Shown here in pieces: positions 61,211 through 64,000 of a stretch of DNA of 64,000 nt. Source of the DNA: Lachnospiraceae bacterium MC2017. GTDB lineage: Bacteria > Bacillota > Clostridia > Lachnospirales > Lachnospiraceae. Numbering within the stretch: the stretch's first letter is position 1; each line of letters opens with the position of its first letter. The translations under genes were made by a program, and so were the position numbers. The stretch lies in assembly GCA_000701625.1 (NCBI GenBank), contig JNJK01000009.1, forward strand, positions 101,980 through 165,979, read 5' to 3'. The notes below the pieces were generated by a model, which was not told the DNA's origin, did no database searches, and saw only the letters and a program-made list of their open reading frames with translations.

Positions 61211-61237
61211 AAAGAATCCGGCCTTGCCGGATTCTTT
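61211..61237 (-). terminator. mntR-like gene terminator
   Basis: Stem AAAGAATCCGGC/GCCGGATTCTTT with a CTT loop, the third copy of the terminator sequence seen at 3438 and 21489. Confidence 0.85.
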
Positions 61238-61238
61238 A

Positions 61239-61652
61239 TTATTTCATTATAGACACATCAGGATAGTTCTCCTTAAATGCCTTTTTCATCTTTTGAAAAG
61301 TTCCCTGACTGATATCATGTTCTATCATGCATGCTTCTTCCTCAGCTATCTTCTCCGATACACCTATAGTCATGAGCCAGGTCTTAAGGAAACGGTGACG
61401 ATCCAGTATCTTCTTTGCAATCTTTGCCCCATCTTCTGTAAAGATAAGTTCCTTACCCTCAGAACGAACAAGATATCCCTTCGCCACAAGCTTATTCACT
61501 GCAATAGTTACAGACGGCTTTGATATATTGAGTTCTCTTGATACGTCAACCGCATAGCAGCTGCCTTTTTCCTTCTTTATTTTTAGTATTGTCTCCAGAT
61601 AGTCCTGCTCTGATTCGTGCTTGTGAACTGCCTGTGTTGATCTCTCGCCCAT
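61239..61652 (-). CDS. DtxR/MntR family metal-dependent regulator
   Basis: A 137-aa repressor: winged helix (about 10-75; NISKPSVTIAVNKLVAKGYL, HTH) and dimerisation domain, without the SH3 domain of DtxR/IdeR, so it has MntR size. Metal residues in MntR numbering are D17, E20 and H86 of the MntR type, but C108 with E111-H112 instead of E-x-x-E-H, as in the DtxR/IdeR primary site. This mixed site leaves the metal, Mn or Fe, open. Start: ATG at 61652 with GGAGG. Extended -10 TG-T-TATGAT lies at 61702-61710. Confidence 0.88.
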   Translation of the reverse strand: MGERSTQAVHKHESEQDYLETILKIKKEKGSCYAVDVSRELNISKPSVTIAVNKLVAKGYLVRSEGKELIFTEDGAKIAKKILDRHRFLKTWLMTIGVSEKIAEEEACMIEHDISQGTFQKMKKAFKENYPDVSIMK

Positions 61653-61701
61653 ATATAAAACCTCCGCTTTGATGCGATCCTGGATTTTTGACCTTGCTAT
61701 T

Positions 61702-61710
61702 ATCATAACA
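61702..61710 (-). promoter_or_regulatory. possible promoter of the DtxR/MntR gene
   Basis: Minus strand extended -10 TG-T-TATGAT; the -35 is not clear. Confidence 0.4.
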
Positions 61711-61731
61711 CATTTTCATGATGACAGGGAC

Positions 61732-61766
61732 AAAAGTCCCCGAAGGATTTTTCCCTCGGGGACTTT
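61732..61766. terminator. hairpin next to the IS66 left end
   Basis: AAAAGTCCCCGA/TCGGGGACTTTT stem, extended by GG/CC. It has no gene of its own: possibly the terminator of a minus-strand gene that the insertion sequence separated from it. Confidence 0.6.
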
Positions 61767-61775
61767 TATGTTACA

Positions 61776-61793
61776 GTTCAGACACTAGCTTGA
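61776..61793 (+). repeat. left terminal inverted repeat of IS66 element
   Basis: GTTCAGACACTAGCTTGA; pairs with the inverse of 63983-64000 with two mismatches. Confidence 0.8.
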
Positions 61794-61836
61794 CACACAA
61801 TCCTAACGATTGAAAATCATATATTAAAATGGACAT

Positions 61837-61869
61837 AAACCCAGAAAAAATCTATCTTTTTCTGGGTTT
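61837..61869 (+). terminator. subterminal hairpin in the IS66 left end
   Basis: Perfect stem AAACCCAGAAAAA/TTTTTCTGGGTTT. It lies before the first IS gene and probably stops transcription entering from outside, a common property of insertion sequences. Confidence 0.7.
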
Positions 61870-61938
61870 TCTATTGCATTTATTATCGTTATGGTATATA
61901 ATATAAACGTAACGATGCATCTTTGAAAGGAGCACGCC

Positions 61939-62235
61939 ATGGGCATAATTAAGCAGTTAGACAAGCGAACCGGTATCACTTACGTGTATGAATCCAAGGC
62001 ATACTGGGACAAAGAAAAAAAGCAGAGCCGGGCAAAAAGAACACTGATCGGCAGAATTGATCCAGAAACCGGCGAAATAGTCCCCACTGATGGGAGACAC
62101 AGAAATACCGGGGGCGCCGAAGAAAAGGAACCCGACTATAAAAAGCTGTATGAAAAGCTTCAAAAGAAATGTGAAGCACAGGAAGTACTTATCAAATCTC
62201 TCAAAGCAGAAATAAAACAGTTAAAGGCCAAGTAA
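61939..62235 (+). CDS. IS66-family accessory protein
   Basis: A 98-aa protein starting MGIIKQLDKRTGITYVYES, a small zinc-free module found before some IS66-type transposases, followed by a charged helical C-terminus that may form a coiled coil. It begins at an ATG with AAGGAG. The transposase gene starts eight bases after its stop and has no good ribosome site, so translation is probably coupled. Its job in transposition is unknown. Confidence 0.8.
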   Translation: MGIIKQLDKRTGITYVYESKAYWDKEKKQSRAKRTLIGRIDPETGEIVPTDGRHRNTGGAEEKEPDYKKLYEKLQKKCEAQEVLIKSLKAEIKQLKAK

Positions 62236-62243
62236 TCACTTCA

Positions 62244-63950
62244 ATGAACAACTATCAGTATGAATTCATTACAACTCTACAGTACCGCGTCAAGAATCTT
62301 CAGGCACAGGTTGATGCCTTCAAGAACGGATCAAAGTACCGACAGATGGATGCGCAGTACAAAAGCCTGCTTCATACTGAAGAATGCCGCATACACAAAC
62401 TTGAAGTCGAGCTGTCCAAGGCTCACGCACAGACTGTAGATGTCAGAAATAAATGGTGGGACACCATTGAAGATGTCTATAAAGACCATCAGAAAGAAAT
62501 CGCTGCTAAGGATGCCAGGATCAGAGCGCTCGAGAAGCGCATCATCCTGGTTGAGCAGCAGCGCGATGCTGCCCTGGACAAGGTTGCCGAACAAAGGCGT
62601 GAATTATATGAAGTAAAAACTGAGCTTGAAGAAGAACAGGGAAAGAATCTTAAACTGACGGCTCAGATCAACAGAGATTACGAAAACTCTTCTAAACCAT
62701 CTTCCCAGTCTCCCAATCACAAGAAAATATCCAACAGCAGAGAAAAAAGTGGCAGACGTCCAGGCGGTCAGCTGGGGCACAAAGGCCATGGTCGCAAAAA
62801 GCAGGCTGTATCAGAGCCTGTTATTATGCTGCCTCCACCAGAAGAAGTAATTGAGGATTCTGACTTCAAGAAAACTGGAAAAGTCATCCGCAAACAGATG
62901 ATAAATCTGAGGGTTTTCCTGGATGTTAACGAATACGCTGCTGAAGTCTACTATAATTCAAAGACGGGCGAAAGATGCCACGCACAGTTTCCTGAAGGAT
63001 ATGTCAATGACGTAAACTATGGCGGCAGTGTCAAAGCACTTGCATTCATCCTTAATAATGAATGCTGTGTTTCTATAGACAAGACCATAAAGCTTATTTC
63101 AGATCTCACTGACGGAAAACTGAGCATTTCAAAAGGCATGGTCAATGGTCTTTCCAAAGAATTCTCCATGAAAACGGATAAGGAAAAGAAAGAGCTTTTT
63201 GCATCACTGATGCAGAAGCCTGTACTCCATACAGATAACACCAATGCCAGAAGCAATGGAAGCAGCCGATTTGTATTTATTGTTGCTGCTCCGGATGGGA
63301 CCGCCCAGTATTACTTCAGGGAAAACAAAGGCCATGCAGGAATAAAAGATACCCCTGTCGACCTTAACCAGTCAGCGATATTTATACATGACCATGACAC
63401 CACCTTTTATAATTATGGCAGTGGCCATCAGGAATGTATCGCTCATATCCTGAGATACTGCAAGGACAGCATACAGAATGAACCTGACCGGAAATGGAAT
63501 AAGAAGATGTATAAACTTCTGCGGGAAATGGTTCATTACCGGAACGGTATTGATGAAACCACGGAATTTGATGAAAAAACTGTCATGGCATTTGAAGAAA
63601 GATATGACAGCATCCTGGAAGAAGCCCGAGAAGAATACGAATACATTCCACCCAGTAAATACTATAGAGAAGGTTATAACTTATACAGACGTATGAAGAA
63701 GTATAGGTCCAGCCATCTGCTATTTTTACATGATATAAGAGTTCCGCACAACAATAACATGGCGGAACGCCTTTTGCGTGCCTATAAACGCAAGCAGCAT
63801 CAAGTCATGAGTTTCCGCTCGGATGCGAGCATTGATTACCTTTGTCAGAGCATGAGCATGCTTCTATCATTAAGGCGGGATTCAGAATCCAGTGTATATG
63901 ACAGCGTATCAAAGATCTTCGATAGACAAAAGGCCGGTAGATCGACTTGA
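62244..63950 (+). CDS. IS66-family transposase (TnpC)
   Basis: A 568-aa DDE transposase: N-terminal coiled coil (about 15-145), the linker SSKPSSQSPN and a basic patch (RRPGGQLGHKGHGRKKQ), then the IS66 catalytic domain with HTDN (D331), HDHD (D383 or D385) and AERLLRAYKRKQ (E508). It appears intact from start to stop, so the element could be active. Start: ATG at 62244 without a strong ribosome site, eight bases after the accessory gene. The stop lies inside the right-end hairpin. Confidence 0.93.
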   Translation: MNNYQYEFITTLQYRVKNLQAQVDAFKNGSKYRQMDAQYKSLLHTEECRIHKLEVELSKAHAQTVDVRNKWWDTIEDVYKDHQKEIAAKDARIRALEKRIILVEQQRDAALDKVAEQRRELYEVKTELEEEQGKNLKLTAQINRDYENSSKPSSQSPNHKKISNSREKSGRRPGGQLGHKGHGRKKQAVSEPVIMLPPPEEVIEDSDFKKTGKVIRKQMINLRVFLDVNEYAAEVYYNSKTGERCHAQFPEGYVNDVNYGGSVKALAFILNNECCVSIDKTIKLISDLTDGKLSISKGMVNGLSKEFSMKTDKEKKELFASLMQKPVLHTDNTNARSNGSSRFVFIVAAPDGTAQYYFRENKGHAGIKDTPVDLNQSAIFIHDHDTTFYNYGSGHQECIAHILRYCKDSIQNEPDRKWNKKMYKLLREMVHYRNGIDETTEFDEKTVMAFEERYDSILEEAREEYEYIPPSKYYREGYNLYRRMKKYRSSHLLFLHDIRVPHNNNMAERLLRAYKRKQHQVMSFRSDASIDYLCQSMSMLLSLRRDSESSVYDSVSKIFDRQKAGRST

Positions 63951-63972
63951 TGAATCAAGTGTAGTCTACCGG
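63934..63972 (+). terminator. right-end hairpin of the IS66 element
   Basis: Nested stems CCGGTAGA/TCTACCGG and ACTTGAT/ATCAAGT, spanning the transposase stop; followed by a T-rich TCTTCTTATC. Probably the transposase terminator. Confidence 0.7.
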
Positions 63973-63982
63973 TCTTCTTATC

Positions 63983-64000
63983 TCAAGATAGGGTCTGAAC
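63983..64000 (-). repeat. right terminal inverted repeat of IS66 element
   Basis: Inverse reads GTTCAGACCCTATCTTGA; cut by the window edge, so more bases may follow. Confidence 0.75.

Larger units (their letters stand above)
61776..64000 (+). mobile_element. IS66-family insertion sequence
   Basis: About 2.2 kb from 61776 to the window end. Left end GTTCAGACACTAGCTTGA (61776-61793) matches the inverted right end GTTCAGACCCTATCTTGA (63983-64000) at 16 of 18 bases. Inside are a small accessory gene, the DDE transposase, and hairpins at 61837-61869 and 63934-63972 near the ends. Because the right repeat reaches the last base of the window, the exact end and target duplication are unknown. Confidence 0.85.

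Overview
The window looks like chromosome of a Gram-positive, low-to-mid-GC anaerobe of the Clostridia, most likely Lachnospiraceae. The family assignment is inferred from gene content and style, not from a marker gene. Supporting signs are strong AGGAGG-type ribosome binding sites, TTGACA-17-TATAAT promoters, a LytR-CpsA-Psr cell-wall ligase, many lipobox lipoproteins, a clostridial-type OGG glycosylase and an IscR-like Rrf2 regulator. I saw no rRNA, tRNA, CRISPR array or prophage. One insertion sequence of the IS66 family occupies the right edge.

Layout. 1-860: start of a secreted protein and a divergent TetR regulator sharing an operator. 955-6343 (minus): Pro/Gly-rich lipoprotein, sodium:amino-acid symporter, hisC, a second aminotransferase and signal peptidase I. 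6572-9042 (plus): MBOAT acyltransferase with an SGNH-like partner. 9134-12684 (minus): polar amino-acid ABC importer, Maf pyrophosphatase and a repeat lipoprotein. 13017-17876 (minus): surface proteins (GH10-like hydrolase, lipoprotein, large amidase). 18313-20891 (minus): a second MBOAT/SGNH pair. 21050-27693: IscR-like regulator (plus), then carbamate kinase, cysK, LspA-like protease, a long-linker ClpX and HtrA (all minus).

27930-55186 (minus) is the main attraction, a cell-surface polysaccharide locus of about 27 kb. In transcription order it holds rmlB, rmlA, a GH25 muramidase, rmlC, an ABC-2 exporter (wzm, wzt with a C-terminal glycan-binding domain), and a methyltransferase-kinase fusion resembling the chain-terminating WbdD proteins. 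Then come two large GT2 enzymes, phosphoglucomutase, a GT87-like/GT2/GtrA set, a membrane-anchored acetylesterase, a GT2/flippase-like/phosphotransferase/HAD set, two more GT2 enzymes, an undecaprenyl-phosphate sugar phosphotransferase, the LCP ligase and a rhamnosyltransferase-like GT2. Overlapping genes show that long stretches are co-transcribed. My reading is that dTDP-rhamnose and hexose-phosphate precursors feed a polymer started on undecaprenyl phosphate, elongated in the cytoplasm, capped by the methyltransferase-kinase, recognised by the Wzt C-terminal domain, exported by Wzm and ligated to the wall by LCP. Side groups would be added outside the membrane by the lipid-linked sugar modules. 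rmlD is not in the window.

55480-61652: a divergent GT2, then minus-strand housekeeping genes (OGG, tRNA dihydrouridine synthase, VTT membrane protein, formate/nitrite-type channel, thioesterase, YoaK family, DtxR/MntR regulator). 61776-64000: the IS66-family element with matching terminal inverted repeats; its right end coincides with the window edge.
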